Source of the DNA: Ancylomarina sp. 16SWW S1-10-2
GTDB taxonomy: Bacteria > Bacteroidota > Bacteroidia > Bacteroidales > Marinifilaceae
Length of the DNA stretch: 64,000 nucleotides
Direction of reading: 5' to 3'
Assembly: GCF_009669305.1 (NCBI RefSeq)
Contig: NZ_SADB01000013.1
Location: 62,001-126,000, forward strand
In this document: piece after piece, positions 1-9,625 of the stretch
Position numbering within the stretch: position 1 is the stretch's first letter
Layout of the letters: every line of letters starts with the position of its first letter
Translations under genes and position numbers: made by a program
The notes under the pieces: model-generated
What the model was told of the DNA's origin: nothing
What the model saw: only the letters and a program-made list of their open reading frames with translations
Database searches by the model: none

Positions 1-114
1 AAAAACATCTAATTTCAGTTTCTTCTCTTCCCTTAAAAGCATCGCACGAATTAGAAAATAAGCCGTTGCAAATACAATTAAGGCAGGTAAAGTGTACTTA
101 AATAGTTCAAGCAT
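1..114 (-). CDS. Small membrane protein, N-terminal part (cut by window edge)
   Basis: An open frame runs from an ATG at 114 to the window edge, 38 codons on the minus strand. It begins MLELFKYTLPALIVFATAYF, a short N-terminus followed by one hydrophobic segment (about residues 8-24), and then turns strongly basic and acidic (LREEKKLKLD). This pattern fits a single-pass inner-membrane protein with its C-terminus in the cytoplasm. I do not recognise a family and the rest of the gene lies outside the window. It is divergent from the aminotransferase gene, with about 340 bp between them. Confidence 0.5.
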   Translation of the reverse strand, partial: MLELFKYTLPALIVFATAYFLIRAMLLREEKKLKLDVF

Positions 115-454
115 AGTAATTATATAAAAATTGATTAAAATCAGATTCTTTATTTCCTTCCAAATTTAAAGTACACATTTAAAATATCGTAATTCATACT
201 AAATAAAAATAAGGCAATTAACATCAAAATAAACGTCTCAATAAAAGCATAAACCATTCACAATCAGTAACATTCATCAATACACATATGAATTATCAAT
301 TGAAATTAATGTGCAAATATATTTAAAAAAAAATAAATATAAATTTACTCAAACAATTGAATTGTTTTAAAAATATTACATTTATGCTTCAATTTAAGAA
401 TTGATTATTACAAAAGTATCAAGCAAAATTACAAAACCATAAAAAACAACCACA
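115..454. other. AT-rich divergent intergenic region
   Basis: This 340-bp stretch separates two divergent genes and should hold both promoters. It is very AT-rich and I found no convincing TAnnTTTG element, hairpin with a T-run, or open frame with coding character. Confidence 0.4.
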
Positions 455-1648
455 ATGTTAGAGCTTTCGAATCGTATCACCTTAATGGAACTATCTCCAA
501 CCCTTGCCATGTCTCAAAAAAGTAGAGATCTAAAAGATCAAGGAATTGATGTGATAAACTTAAGTGTAGGAGAACCTGATTTTAAAACACCTGATCATAT
601 CAAGGAAGCTGCACACAATGCAATTACGAATAATTACTCATATTATTCACCAATTCCAGGTTTCTTAAAATTGAGAGAGGCGATTGTCAACAAACTAAAA
701 CGTGATAATAATCTAGAATTTACACCTGAACAAATTGTTGTTTCAAACGGTGCTAAGCAATCTATTCTTAACGTTATCATGTCTGTAGTTAATCCAGGTG
801 ATGAAGTGCTTATCCCTAGCCCTTACTGGGTAAGTTATGTTGAAATTGTAAAATTAGCACAAGGGGTAAATGTTCTTATTCCAGCAGATATAGATCAAGA
901 TTTTAAAATTACACCCGAACAACTTGAAGCTGCTATTACACCTAAAACAAAAGCTTTTCTTTTTAGCTCTCCTAGTAATCCAACAGGAAGTATCTATTCA
1001 AAAGAAGAATTAAAAGCTTTAGCTCAAGTTTTCGAAAAACATCCTGATATCGTCATTATATCTGACGAAATATATGAACACATTAACTATATAGGTAAAC
1101 ACGAAAGTATTGCACAGTTCGAAGAATTAAAAAATCAAACTGTAGTGATTAATGGTGTATCTAAAGGTTATGCGATGACTGGATGGCGTATTGGCTACTT
1201 GGCTGCGCCTTTATGGATTGCTAAGGGATGTACAAAACTGCAAGGTCAAATGACATCTGGTGCGTCATCAATTGCACAGATGGCAGCCGTAGAAGCTTTT
1301 AATGGTGATCAAACCTGTACTCAGGATATGAAAAAAGCTTTTAAACAAAGACAAGATGTAGCTTTCGATCTATTAAGTGAGATCGATGACTTTAAGTTGA
1401 AAAAACCAGATGGTGCTTTTTATTTTTTCCCTGATGTATCATCCCTATTTGGGAAAAGTTATAATGGACAAACCATAAATAACCCTACGGACCTAAGTCT
1501 ATACTTATTGGAAGAAGCAAAAGTCGCTACTGTGACAGGTGTAGCCTTTGGCGATTCAAATTGCCTAAGACTCTCGTATGCAACTAGCGAAGAAATAATG
1601 GCTGAAGCCATCTCAAGAATTAAAAAAGCGATAGAGAAATTGAATTAA
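455..1648 (+). CDS. Class I/II PLP aminotransferase, aspartate type
   Basis: A 397-residue fold-type I aminotransferase expected to transfer an amino group between aspartate (or an aromatic amino acid) and 2-oxoglutarate in the cytosol. Visible landmarks are the N-terminal GEPDF motif (residues 39-43), SSPSNPTG (171-178), ISDEIYEH (202-209) and the PLP-binding lysine K237 in NGVSKGYAMTGWRIGY. The substrate carboxylate-binding arginine is in CLRLSYATS near the C-terminus. Length and motifs match the AspC/AspB Ib subgroup. The ATG at 455 starts a normal N-terminus. The gene stands alone, divergent from the partial gene upstream and convergent with the mannanase gene, with a shared terminator between. 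Exact substrate preference cannot be read from sequence. Confidence 0.9.
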   Translation: MLELSNRITLMELSPTLAMSQKSRDLKDQGIDVINLSVGEPDFKTPDHIKEAAHNAITNNYSYYSPIPGFLKLREAIVNKLKRDNNLEFTPEQIVVSNGAKQSILNVIMSVVNPGDEVLIPSPYWVSYVEIVKLAQGVNVLIPADIDQDFKITPEQLEAAITPKTKAFLFSSPSNPTGSIYSKEELKALAQVFEKHPDIVIISDEIYEHINYIGKHESIAQFEELKNQTVVINGVSKGYAMTGWRIGYLAAPLWIAKGCTKLQGQMTSGASSIAQMAAVEAFNGDQTCTQDMKKAFKQRQDVAFDLLSEIDDFKLKKPDGAFYFFPDVSSLFGKSYNGQTINNPTDLSLYLLEEAKVATVTGVAFGDSNCLRLSYATSEEIMAEAISRIKKAIEKLN

Positions 1649-1661
1649 GTTCGATATAACA

Positions 1662-1698
1662 CAAGAAAAGCTGACTCATGAGAGTCAGCTTTTTTTTT
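1662..1698. terminator. Bidirectional terminator, copy 1 of a repeated hairpin
   Basis: A perfect hairpin with arms GCTGACTC and GAGTCAGC around ATGA is preceded by AAAA and followed by nine T. It serves the convergent aminotransferase and GH5 genes. A stretch of 28 bp including the whole hairpin recurs at 23772. Confidence 0.85.
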
Positions 1699-1719
1699 GA
1701 TTTAAATTATATTGTATAA

Positions 1720-3006
1720 TTACTTTTCAGATTCTGAAATTAAGGTCGTGTATTTCTTAATAATGACCTTGGTACTTTCGTCGGTATCATATACCGAATA
1801 CCAACCCTGTAATTCGTGTGGAGGATCACCAATTAAGTCATCTCCTGTTTTCCAAATAACTTTAGGAAGTCGAGGTCGTCCCTCACCTGCCCAAGCCCAA
1901 AAGTTAGCACCTGACATATTTCCTTTATTCGATAGTTCAAGTATCTTTTCGAAGATATAAGTATAATAAGCATCGCGATATTTAGTTTCAGCTTTAGTCT
2001 CGTAGCTGTTAAAATCTCTTGATATTCCAAATTCCTCTAATACAATAGGTTTGTTTAATAGCTTTGTTGCGATTTCGAAATGTTGATTGATATACTGCTC
2101 CGCTTTTACAATGGCCTCTTTATACGAAATCTCTGGTTTTTGTGGATTGTACAAGCCCCAATTCTGTATCCATAAATGGAAAGTACAGTAATCGATATAC
2201 TCTGACTGATGGTCTTTTTCAAAATTGTTACCTGTTCGTGGAAAAGGCGTATTTCCCTCGCTACCAATCGAAACCAAATGATTTGAATCTAAACTTTTAA
2301 TATATTTTGCAGTACTATGAAGCCATTTTCTATAAGCTTGCTCTTGGTTGACTCCTTCAGGTTCATTGGCTAACTGCCAAGCCATAATTGTTGGATCTTC
2401 AGTATATGCCAATCCGTTCACTGTATTCTTCCGATTGACAAGCAATTTAATTAGATCATTAAAATAGGCTAAAGCCTTTTTGTTGGTATAGAATTGAGCT
2501 GAGTATTCCTGGTATTTTCTCCAATCACCATCTTTTGCTGGCGGCGGAAAAGGGATTGCTTCGTTATTGTTCGCCCAAGAAACGTATTGCGACATGCCTC
2601 CTGACCAAGGCCAAAAATTATTCAAGCATAACACACCAAGCATTTGCCTCTTTTGCATCTCATTCAATAGAAAGTCCAAACCTTCTAAAAGCTCCTCGTT
2701 ATATACACCTGGAGTTGTTTGCAAGCAAGGTTGTAATCGCCATTCACTTTCGGCATTTCCTTCTGATGCAACCATTAAACGTAGGTTTTTCACACCTAAT
2801 TCATTTAGCCTATCCAATTCTCGAACTAATCTTTCTTTATCAAATGCCCCAAGGTTCATTCCATACCAAAAGTTAGTTCCAATGTATTTATAGGTCTGCC
2901 CCTCTTTTATAAATTTCCCATCCTTAACCTGAACAAATTTTTGCCCATCTACCGGTTGAATTGACAACAAGAACAAAGAGATTATTATACAACTAATTAG
3001 TTTCAT
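1720..3006 (-). CDS. GH5 (subfamily 7-like) endo-beta-1,4-mannanase
   Basis: A 428-residue secreted enzyme predicted to cut the beta-1,4-mannan backbone by a retaining mechanism. It has a Sec signal peptide (about residues 1-21, cleavage before QKF) without a lipobox. The start of the mature domain, KYIGTNFWYGMNLGAFD, is typical of GH5_7. The acid/base glutamate is E215 in WQLANEPEG, and the nucleophile is probably E325 in VLEEFGISRD. Length fits a single-domain GH5_7 enzyme with no added CBM. It is the last gene of the mannan locus in the direction of transcription, separated from the epimerase by 269 bp, and has two promoter-like elements of its own. Gluco- or galactomannan preference cannot be told. 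Confidence 0.88.
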   Translation of the reverse strand: MKLISCIIISLFLLSIQPVDGQKFVQVKDGKFIKEGQTYKYIGTNFWYGMNLGAFDKERLVRELDRLNELGVKNLRLMVASEGNAESEWRLQPCLQTTPGVYNEELLEGLDFLLNEMQKRQMLGVLCLNNFWPWSGGMSQYVSWANNNEAIPFPPPAKDGDWRKYQEYSAQFYTNKKALAYFNDLIKLLVNRKNTVNGLAYTEDPTIMAWQLANEPEGVNQEQAYRKWLHSTAKYIKSLDSNHLVSIGSEGNTPFPRTGNNFEKDHQSEYIDYCTFHLWIQNWGLYNPQKPEISYKEAIVKAEQYINQHFEIATKLLNKPIVLEEFGISRDFNSYETKAETKYRDAYYTYIFEKILELSNKGNMSGANFWAWAGEGRPRLPKVIWKTGDDLIGDPPHELQGWYSVYDTDESTKVIIKKYTTLISESEK

Positions 3007-3058
3007 CCAATTATAATATCAGTTTTAAATACGTCCTTTAATAATAACACATAGAACT

Positions 3059-3066
3059 CAAATATA
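3059..3066 (-). promoter_or_regulatory. Putative -7 element for the GH5 gene (proximal)
   Basis: TATATTTG on the minus strand fits the Bacteroidetes TAnnTTTG consensus and lies about 52 bp upstream of the GH5 ATG. No clear -33 TTTG box is visible. Confidence 0.4.
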
Positions 3067-3108
3067 AATATTATTTAGCTTATTATTTAAACCAAAGAGT
3101 CGCCAAAT

Positions 3109-3116
3109 CAAATATA
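3109..3116 (-). promoter_or_regulatory. Putative -7 element for the GH5 gene (distal)
   Basis: A second TATATTTG on the minus strand lies about 100 bp upstream of the GH5 start. Together with the proximal copy it suggests that this mannanase gene is transcribed separately from the epimerase gene upstream. Confidence 0.35.
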
Positions 3117-3275
3117 TTCTTGTGCCAAGCTCCTGAATAGAACATAAGCACTCAAAAAATAAAGGTGCAATCAATTTTATCATAAGACGTTCCTTTATTT
3201 GTACTTAGAATCATACCTCTTATAGTTAAGTCATTGCGTTTATAAATCGAGTTTAATAATAATTACAAACAGATT

Positions 3276-4481
3276 TTATTCTTTAATTGAATCAATTCGT
3301 GTTATTGCTTCTATTAAAGCTCTTGAATTGTGATATGGACATTTCCAGAAACCTACTTTGGGAGGTATTTTATCTGGATTTCCATTTTCATCTACTTTCC
3401 AAAACCATTCACCATTCACATTATCCTTTATATTTTTCTGAATAAAATTCCATACGAGAAGAGCCTCGTTAAAATATTTAATATGACCAGAATTTTGGTA
3501 AGCATCTAAGAAACCAATCATTGCTTCAGCTTGCGGCCACCAATGTTTATCTGTATCTATATGACCACCTTCTAACTCATAAAAAATACTTCCATCTTTG
3601 TCTGTTCCTTCAGCAAGGGTTATGTCAGCCATTTTTATCGACAGATCCTTCATTTGTCCGATTAGTTCTTCATCACGAATAACGTGCGCAGCTTCATTTA
3701 ATAACCAAGTTCCCTCAATGTCGTGACCGTATGAAACAATATTCGATTTCACAGTCCAGTCCATATCAAAAAACAAGTTGAAATGAAAAGTTTTAGGATC
3801 GATGATTTTATCACGAAATATTCTAACTAAATTCTGAATTCTATCTTTCAATAAGTCGTTGGGCCAAACACGATAAAGGTTAGTAAAGGGTTCTATAATA
3901 TGCAAATGCGTATTCATTGATTTAGGCTGATTAGCGTCCTTTTCGCTTAATCGCATATCAGTCAACGGCTGCCAATTACACCCCAAAGCTTCAATATAAC
4001 CTCCAAATTTTTCATCCTTAAAATGATCTTCAATTATATTGAATAATTTGATGGCATAGTCTAAGCTTTCTTGTTTCCCAGATGCCTTGTAGTACTCTGA
4101 AAATCCATACACAGCAAACCCCTGAGCGTATGCTTGTTTACGACTATTTTTAACCGAACCATTATTTGTTACCGACCAAAATAAACCGCCATTTTCTTTA
4201 TCCCAAAAGTGTTGAATAAGATAATCGTATGCCCTATCGGCTAAAACCAAATAAGCTGGATCCTTAAGAAAATTGTAAGCAGCAGAAAAACTCCACAGTA
4301 ATCGCGTATTAAGCACGGCTCCTTTTTCATCGGCATCAGTTAGTTTTCCATCTCCGTTGAGCTCTGCAACAAAACCACCATTGCTTTTATCAATTGTATT
4401 TTGTGCCCAGAAGTTTAGTATACTATTTAGCTCCACCTTCATTTCAGGAACTATTGTCGTTTTTATATTATCTTGAATCAT
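3276..4481 (-). CDS. AGE-family cellobiose/mannobiose 2-epimerase
   Basis: A 401-residue cytosolic protein of the N-acylglucosamine 2-epimerase (alpha/alpha)6-barrel family. In this setting it should convert beta-1,4-mannobiose to mannosyl-glucose by epimerising C2 of the reducing sugar. Residues expected for catalysis are visible: R60 in LNTRLLWSFSAAY, H192/H194 in MNTHLHIIEPF, the pair H253 and E256 in YGHDIEGTW, and H384 in KCPYHNSRA. The length is normal for cellobiose 2-epimerases, which are close to 400 residues, and there is no signal peptide. It sits directly after the GPH symporter and GH130_1 phosphorylase genes, the arrangement known from mannobiose operons of Bacteroides and Ruminococcus. 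The mannobiose substrate is inferred from that context. Confidence 0.88.
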   Translation of the reverse strand: MIQDNIKTTIVPEMKVELNSILNFWAQNTIDKSNGGFVAELNGDGKLTDADEKGAVLNTRLLWSFSAAYNFLKDPAYLVLADRAYDYLIQHFWDKENGGLFWSVTNNGSVKNSRKQAYAQGFAVYGFSEYYKASGKQESLDYAIKLFNIIEDHFKDEKFGGYIEALGCNWQPLTDMRLSEKDANQPKSMNTHLHIIEPFTNLYRVWPNDLLKDRIQNLVRIFRDKIIDPKTFHFNLFFDMDWTVKSNIVSYGHDIEGTWLLNEAAHVIRDEELIGQMKDLSIKMADITLAEGTDKDGSIFYELEGGHIDTDKHWWPQAEAMIGFLDAYQNSGHIKYFNEALLVWNFIQKNIKDNVNGEWFWKVDENGNPDKIPPKVGFWKCPYHNSRALIEAITRIDSIKE

Positions 4482-4524
4482 TCTTCAATATTAAAAATTG
4501 TCCGCTAGTCTTAATTTTTAAAAG

Positions 4525-5904
4525 CTATTCCTCTTTTTTCATTTTCTCCTCTAAATCGGCCATTATACTAACCATTTTTTTATCGCTTAGCTTATAAAAC
4601 ATGATAACCAATCCTGAAATAAGAGCTGCAGTTGCGGGTACAAAGCTCATCATATATTTTATACCTCTAATTGTTTCTGGAGATTGATCGGCATTAGCTT
4701 CAAAACCATAGGAAGCCAATAACCAGAGTGTTACAGACCCCCCAATTGTCCATCCTAATTTTTGCGACATACTTGATGCTGAAAAAACTAAACCAGTAGC
4801 CCTACGACCTGTTTTCCATTGGGAATAATCAGCAGCATCGGCATACATCGACCATAATAATGGAAAAATAATTCCTGCACAGAAACTAATTAAAGCTTGT
4901 AATAAATATATAAGCCAAAGACTTTGTTTATCGACAAAGTAAAAAGCACAACTTAATAATGCAGCTGCAAACATGGCATACATAAAGGTATTTCGTTTTC
5001 CTATAATAGCCGATACCGGTTTAGCCATCATCACACCAAACATGTTTGTCATTTGCCCCAAGAACAGATACACTGTACTAAATGTTAACATTGTAGTTGA
5101 AAAGGAAATCGCTGCATTATCAATAACATAGTATTTGAAATAATACAATGCCACCCCATCTCGAACCGAATTAAATATTAGCGTTGCAACACCCGATCCC
5201 AATAAAATAAACCAAGGAATATTGCCTCCTAGATTTTTGATATCTTGCCATAAGTTATTCTCTTGTTCTTTAGGCGTTCTAACACGTTCTTTTGTCCACG
5301 AAAAAGTAAGAATAAAGAAGGCAACTGCGATCAACCCAACTATTATCATGGTAAACTGATAGGAAGTAGCTTCGGTAAAACTACCTTTAAACCAATCGAC
5401 TAAGGGCTGATAAATAAGCACTACCAATATACTACCAGCAAAGGCAAAAATCATTCGATACGACGCAAAAGAGGTTCTGTCGTTCGATTTAGAAGACATA
5501 ACTCCCAACAAGCTAGCGTAAGGAACATTTATCGCTGTATAAGCCATCATCATTAAAGTATATGTAATATAGGCATATACAATTTTACCCGACATACTAA
5601 GATTTGGAGTCGTAAACATTAAAACACCAATAATACCGAAAGGAACTGCTATCCATAGTAAATATGGTCTAAACTTTCCCCATTTAGTATTTGTTCTGTC
5701 GCATATAATTCCCATAATAGGATCGTTGGTTGTATCCCAAATACGGGTAACCAGTAACATAGTACCTACTGCTGCTGCAGAAATACCAAAAACATCGGTA
5801 TAAAAAATTGGCAGAAATATGGAAAATATTTTCCAAAACATAGACGATGCAGCATCGCCAAAGCCATAGCCAATCTTCTCTTTTAATGAAACTTTTACTG
5901 ACAT
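4525..5904 (-). CDS. GPH-family (MelB-like) sugar:cation symporter, probable mannobiose importer
   Basis: A 459-residue inner-membrane carrier with about 12 hydrophobic segments and the glycoside-pentoside-hexuronide signature: KEKIGYGFGDAASSMFW at the N-terminus, RIWDTTNDPIMGIICDRT (about residues 50-67) and KWGKFRPYLLW. In the GPH family the paired aspartates in the second segment bind the coupling cation. It lies 65 bp after the GH130_1 gene and 43 bp before the epimerase gene, so a single transcript is likely. Its place between these two cytosolic enzymes suggests that it brings mannobiose or short mannooligosaccharides from periplasm to cytosol. The sugar is an inference from neighbours. 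Confidence 0.88.
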   Translation of the reverse strand: MSVKVSLKEKIGYGFGDAASSMFWKIFSIFLPIFYTDVFGISAAAVGTMLLVTRIWDTTNDPIMGIICDRTNTKWGKFRPYLLWIAVPFGIIGVLMFTTPNLSMSGKIVYAYITYTLMMMAYTAINVPYASLLGVMSSKSNDRTSFASYRMIFAFAGSILVVLIYQPLVDWFKGSFTEATSYQFTMIIVGLIAVAFFILTFSWTKERVRTPKEQENNLWQDIKNLGGNIPWFILLGSGVATLIFNSVRDGVALYYFKYYVIDNAAISFSTTMLTFSTVYLFLGQMTNMFGVMMAKPVSAIIGKRNTFMYAMFAAALLSCAFYFVDKQSLWLIYLLQALISFCAGIIFPLLWSMYADAADYSQWKTGRRATGLVFSASSMSQKLGWTIGGSVTLWLLASYGFEANADQSPETIRGIKYMMSFVPATAALISGLVIMFYKLSDKKMVSIMADLEEKMKKEE

Positions 5905-5969
5905 AGAATTTTATTGGTTTTAGATTACCTGTTGACAGAAATTTTGTTTTGGTATCATTAGTATAAGTT

Positions 5970-7160
5970 CTAATCTAACAATTGCATAAATTCTTTATTC
6001 TCATCAACTAACTTATTAATTGTTTGAACACTTAAATGAGAATGCAATTGGTCTTCTGGTGAATTGATACAATAATCTACTAATTGTTGTATTGATGTTG
6101 TTGCCACATGCATTCGGGTATCGGATGAAGCATAATAAATAAATACTTTTCCATCATTATCAGCTATCCAGCCATTAGAGAACACCACATTAGAAACATC
6201 GCCTATTCGCTCTTCTTTTAGCGGAGCAATTAAATGTCCAGCAGGTTTATGAGTTACGATCCAAGGCTTGTCTAAATCCGTCATAAAAGCATACAAAGTA
6301 TACCTTAAACCTGCAGCCGTATTCCTAACTCCATGTGCCAATTGCAACCAACCTTTTTCAGTTTTTATAGGAGCTGGTCCAAGTCCGTTTTTAACTTCGT
6401 AAATGGTGTGATAAGTTTTGGCATCTACAATTATTTCTTCCTTCACTTCCGGATGCTCCATTGTTTTTGAAAGTCCGAAACCGATACCGCCACCTTTACC
6501 AGTGTCAATAAAACCATCCTGAGGGCGTGTATAAAAAGCATATTTACCATCAACTAAATGAGGAAATAGTACAACATTACGTTGTTGCCCTGTAGTAGAT
6601 ATTAAATCGGGTAAACGTTTCCAATTAAGCAAATCTTTTGTGCGAGCAATACCTGCTGCAGCTTCTGCACTACTGGTATCCCCATCTGGTGCATTAGGGT
6701 CTTTTCGTTCGGTACAGAATACGCCATAAATCCAACCATCGTCGTGCTGAGTTAATCGCATATCATACACATTGGTATCTGGATTATCGGTTTGTGGCAT
6801 TGAAATAGGTTTATCCCAAAATTTAAATCCATCAATACCATTGTCACTTTCGGCAACAGCAAAAAAAGATTTTCTATCATTTCCTTCTACTCTCACTACC
6901 AATAAATACTTTCCATTTAGCTTGATTGCCCCAGAATTAAGAGTAGCATTAAACCCGATGCGTTCCATTAAAAAAGGATTGGTTTCCTGATTTAAATCAA
7001 ATCGCCAATGCAATGGAATATGATTACGCGTTAATACAGGGTTTTTGTGTCGATTATATATTCCGTTTTCGCTAAAAAGTTCTTCATTCGGTTTCTGAAT
7101 AATTTTCTGGTATTCTTGCTTTAGTTTTTCCAGACGTACTTTAAATATATTCTTATCCAT
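5970..7160 (-). CDS. mgp: GH130_1 4-O-beta-D-mannosyl-D-glucose phosphorylase
   Basis: A 396-residue cytosolic inverting phosphorylase that should split mannosyl-glucose with phosphate into mannose 1-phosphate and glucose. Length and motifs fit the Bacteroides fragilis enzyme (about 397 residues). The proposed catalytic aspartate is D133 in [15 protein letters not shown]. Other subgroup-1 signs are [20 protein letters not shown] near the N-terminus, [15 protein letters not shown], and [14 protein letters not shown]. No signal peptide is present. It is followed by the symporter and epimerase genes and preceded by a 377-bp gap, so it may head its own transcript, although I found no clear promoter. 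A second, different GH130 gene lies at 14000. Confidence 0.92.
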   Translation of the reverse strand: MDKNIFKVRLEKLKQEYQKIIQKPNEELFSENGIYNRHKNPVLTRNHIPLHWRFDLNQETNPFLMERIGFNATLNSGAIKLNGKYLLVVRVEGNDRKSFFAVAESDNGIDGFKFWDKPISMPQTDNPDTNVYDMRLTQHDDGWIYGVFCTERKDPNAPDGDTSSAEAAAGIARTKDLLNWKRLPDLISTTGQQRNVVLFPHLVDGKYAFYTRPQDGFIDTGKGGGIGFGLSKTMEHPEVKEEIIVDAKTYHTIYEVKNGLGPAPIKTEKGWLQLAHGVRNTAAGLRYTLYAFMTDLDKPWIVTHKPAGHLIAPLKEERIGDVSNVVFSNGWIADNDGKVFIYYASSDTRMHVATTSIQQLVDYCINSPEDQLHSHLSVQTINKLVDENKEFMQLLD

Positions 7161-7537
7161 ACTATTTTTTGTTTTTCAAATTCAGTTTACTCGTAGAAAA
7201 ATAAGTTGACTCCACTCTGAAATTTTTTCTACATTATTTTACAGACTTCTGCAGCAAACTAAAAAGTTCTATTTCTTATTCTTTGGTGTAATAAAAAGGA
7301 TTAGCCAAATAAACTTGACTGTTAGTATCAAACCGCTGTTCCATATTAAATCTCATTTTTAGAATTCAATTGGATGTTATTCAATATTTCGAAAAACACA
7401 CAAAAACAAGGATTCTAGCTCTGAGGTGAAAATGCTGATATTAAATCAGTAATATCTGAATCTCTATGTTTATTATAATAATATGATTAAACTATCATAT
7501 AAGAGTCAGGACATATTACTGATTTAAAGAGGATAAT
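7161..7537. other. Intergenic gap inside the mannan locus, with a 26-codon frame
   Basis: This 377-bp gap separates the GH26 and GH130_1 genes. The minus strand holds a 26-codon ATG frame at 7276-7356 ending in VYLANPFYYTKE. It may be an eroded gene end or chance. I found no T-run terminator and no TAnnTTTG element before the GH130_1 gene. A short AT-rich inverted motif (TATTAAATCAGTAATA-like) lies near 7437-7455. Confidence 0.3.
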
Positions 7538-8500
7538 CTATTTCCACTTAGGTAACTCATCACGAGTAATCACCCTTGGATTATCATAAACTTTTTGTAT
7601 TTCTTCAATAGTATTATCTCTTTCCACGAGCTCAGCCCAACTCATAAAATAGGTCCACCTTGGCTGAGCAGCTAAAAGCTCTTCGTTAGGTAACTTGGTG
7701 CATTCTCCAAATGCCATTGGTTTATTACCTACTATAGGTAGAATGTATTCGTACCACGAAGCATCATATCCATTATCATAAACATCAAAAGCAAACACAT
7801 CCCAATAATCGTCTCCAGGATTATATGCCTCAAAATCTCTTGTCATATCTTGCATATCCCAAACCCAAACAAGGTTTGAAAGTCCTTTTGTATTTTCCAT
7901 ATAATCGTGGGTATAACGATATAATTTTGCAGTTCCATCAGGTCCTGGTCTACCACCCCACCAAAATAATCCCTGATTCATTTCATGAAAAGGCTTAAAG
8001 AGAACTTCGACACCATTATCTTCTAAAAACTTAAAATAAACAGCAATATCATCCATTCTTGTTTTCCATTTTTCATTTAAATCTGATCCCTCAGTAAGTA
8101 AATCTTTCCATTGAGCATCACTCAATTGTGAATTAAGAATACCATCTTTCCAAGCACAAGGTTCCCCTTCGTCCGGAGGACAAGCATGCCACATAATTGA
8201 TACAATAGAACCATTATCCCATTGCTTTTTGGCTTCACGAATCATGGTCCAACGATTATCAATATTATCTTGTTGGAATAAAAAATCGCCACTCCATAAT
8301 GCAGGATATTTTCCTGTCATTTTTTTTATTGCATTTGTCCAAAGAGCTGGCTTGGCATTAGGCTCCCGGTTGTGCTGACCAGAAATAGTTTTTTTACCCG
8401 AGATTGAGTACAGATAATCTAAAACCTGTGAAGACTGGGCATTAGTTCCTTTAGAAAAGACCATTAAGAACAATGCAATTATTATAGTAATTTTTTTCAT
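7538..8500 (-). CDS. GH26 beta-mannanase (ManA-like)
   Basis: A 320-residue secreted clan GH-A enzyme acting on beta-1,4-mannan. A Sec signal peptide covers about residues 1-21 (ending TNAQ), with no lipobox, so a periplasmic or released enzyme is expected. GH26 hallmarks are SGQHNREPN near the N-terminus, SIMWHACPP, the acid/base E173 in FKPFHEMNQGLFWWGG and the nucleophile E266 in KPMAFGECTKLP. There are no accessory domains. In B. fragilis a GH26 of this kind releases mannobiose from chain ends, which would feed the epimerase/phosphorylase pair here. The gene starts 6 bp after the CBM48-esterase gene and is surely cotranscribed with it. Confidence 0.92.
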   Translation of the reverse strand: MKKITIIIALFLMVFSKGTNAQSSQVLDYLYSISGKKTISGQHNREPNAKPALWTNAIKKMTGKYPALWSGDFLFQQDNIDNRWTMIREAKKQWDNGSIVSIMWHACPPDEGEPCAWKDGILNSQLSDAQWKDLLTEGSDLNEKWKTRMDDIAVYFKFLEDNGVEVLFKPFHEMNQGLFWWGGRPGPDGTAKLYRYTHDYMENTKGLSNLVWVWDMQDMTRDFEAYNPGDDYWDVFAFDVYDNGYDASWYEYILPIVGNKPMAFGECTKLPNEELLAAQPRWTYFMSWAELVERDNTIEEIQKVYDNPRVITRDELPKWK

Positions 8501-8506
8501 AATCTA

Positions 8507-9625
8507 TTATTTAAAAAGTAATGGTAAAATATCATTCAAATTCTTGCGCCAAACTTTCCAGGTGTGTCCACCAGGCGATTCACTATATTTGTATGTAATT
8601 CCAGCTTCATCAAAAATTTTCATGGTTTCATGTCCATTCGCATAGGCAAGATCTTCAGACCCACCTTGAGTAAAATACATGAGCTTAACCGACTTATTAA
8701 AATCTGCGCCTATTTCCTTCATACGAGCAACTCTTTTTGCTTTGTCATCCATCCAGCCTCTTTCTTTTTGCCACTCATCGCTAATCCACCAACCAGAACT
8801 TAATGCAACCACATAGTCAAACATTTCAGGATGAGAAGTTGCCGCTTCCAAGGTTTCTAAGCCCCCAAACGACAAGCCCATAATAGCTCTGTGTTTTGCA
8901 TCGGCACGCACATTGTAATTTGATTCAACAAAAGGAATTATATTAATCATTAGATCTTCATTAAAAATTGGGACTTTTTCCAGCATTGTTTCAGTTTTTT
9001 GCTGAATAGTACCATTAGGCATAACCACAAGCATGGGTTCAATCTTGCCTTCTGCCAAAAGATTATCTAGAATGTTCCCCGCACATCCAACCGTTGTCCA
9101 TGCATTATCAACATCGCCTCCACCATGAACCAAGTACAACACAGGTAATTTATCTTTCGATTTTTCATAACCTGCAGGCGTCCATACATGCATTCTGCGC
9201 GTCTTATTAACTGTTTTAGAATAATAGTAACGTTGAGCAATTGCTCCGTGTGGTACATTATCTTTCATTGCAATAACCTCATCACCCGAAGTCATCAATA
9301 AAACAGCTGTTTTTTCTTTTGCCATTGGCTCCATAGGATCGTAAACAGGTAAACCATCTACAATAAAATGATAGCGATAAGCTCCAGATTCTACATTATT
9401 CCAGATGCCTTCCCAAACACCTTTTTCATCTTTATTGAATTCTATTTTATCCCATTTATCATCCGATCGAAGCGTTACATTTTTTGCGTTAGGCGCATAA
9501 ATTCGAAATGCAACCTTATTACCAGGGAGCACTTCTGGAGACTTAAGCGATTGATTAGGATTCGTTTGTTGAGCAATTGCAATGATATTCAAACAACAAA
9601 ATAAGACTACAATTAGTTTTTTCAT
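8507..9625 (-). CDS. Secreted esterase: N-terminal CBM48-like domain plus esterase-D/CE1-type alpha/beta hydrolase
   Basis: A 372-residue protein with signal peptide (about 1-19, ending AIAQQ), an immunoglobulin-like CBM48/E-set domain (about 25-110: FRIYAPNAKNVTLRSD, GAYRYHFIVDG) and an enterochelin-esterase-like hydrolase. The nucleophile is S252 in the GLSFGG elbow, and the catalytic histidine is probably H354 in PGGHTWKVW. This layout is common among CE1-type acetyl or feruloyl esterases of polysaccharide loci. Its frame overlaps the preceding SGNH esterase gene by an ATGA junction, and the GH26 gene follows 6 bp later. Deacetylation of mannan is the most sensible role here, but the acyl group is not shown by sequence. 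Confidence 0.85.
   Translation of the reverse strand: MKKLIVVLFCCLNIIAIAQQTNPNQSLKSPEVLPGNKVAFRIYAPNAKNVTLRSDDKWDKIEFNKDEKGVWEGIWNNVESGAYRYHFIVDGLPVYDPMEPMAKEKTAVLLMTSGDEVIAMKDNVPHGAIAQRYYYSKTVNKTRRMHVWTPAGYEKSKDKLPVLYLVHGGGDVDNAWTTVGCAGNILDNLLAEGKIEPMLVVMPNGTIQQKTETMLEKVPIFNEDLMINIIPFVESNYNVRADAKHRAIMGLSFGGLETLEAATSHPEMFDYVVALSSGWWISDEWQKERGWMDDKAKRVARMKEIGADFNKSVKLMYFTQGGSEDLAYANGHETMKIFDEAGITYKYSESPGGHTWKVWRKNLNDILPLLFK

Noticed and set aside
2535-2893. Two overlapping plus-strand frames of over 100 codons within the GH5 gene
   Set aside because: They are antisense to an intact GH5 gene with catalytic motifs; their sequences look random.
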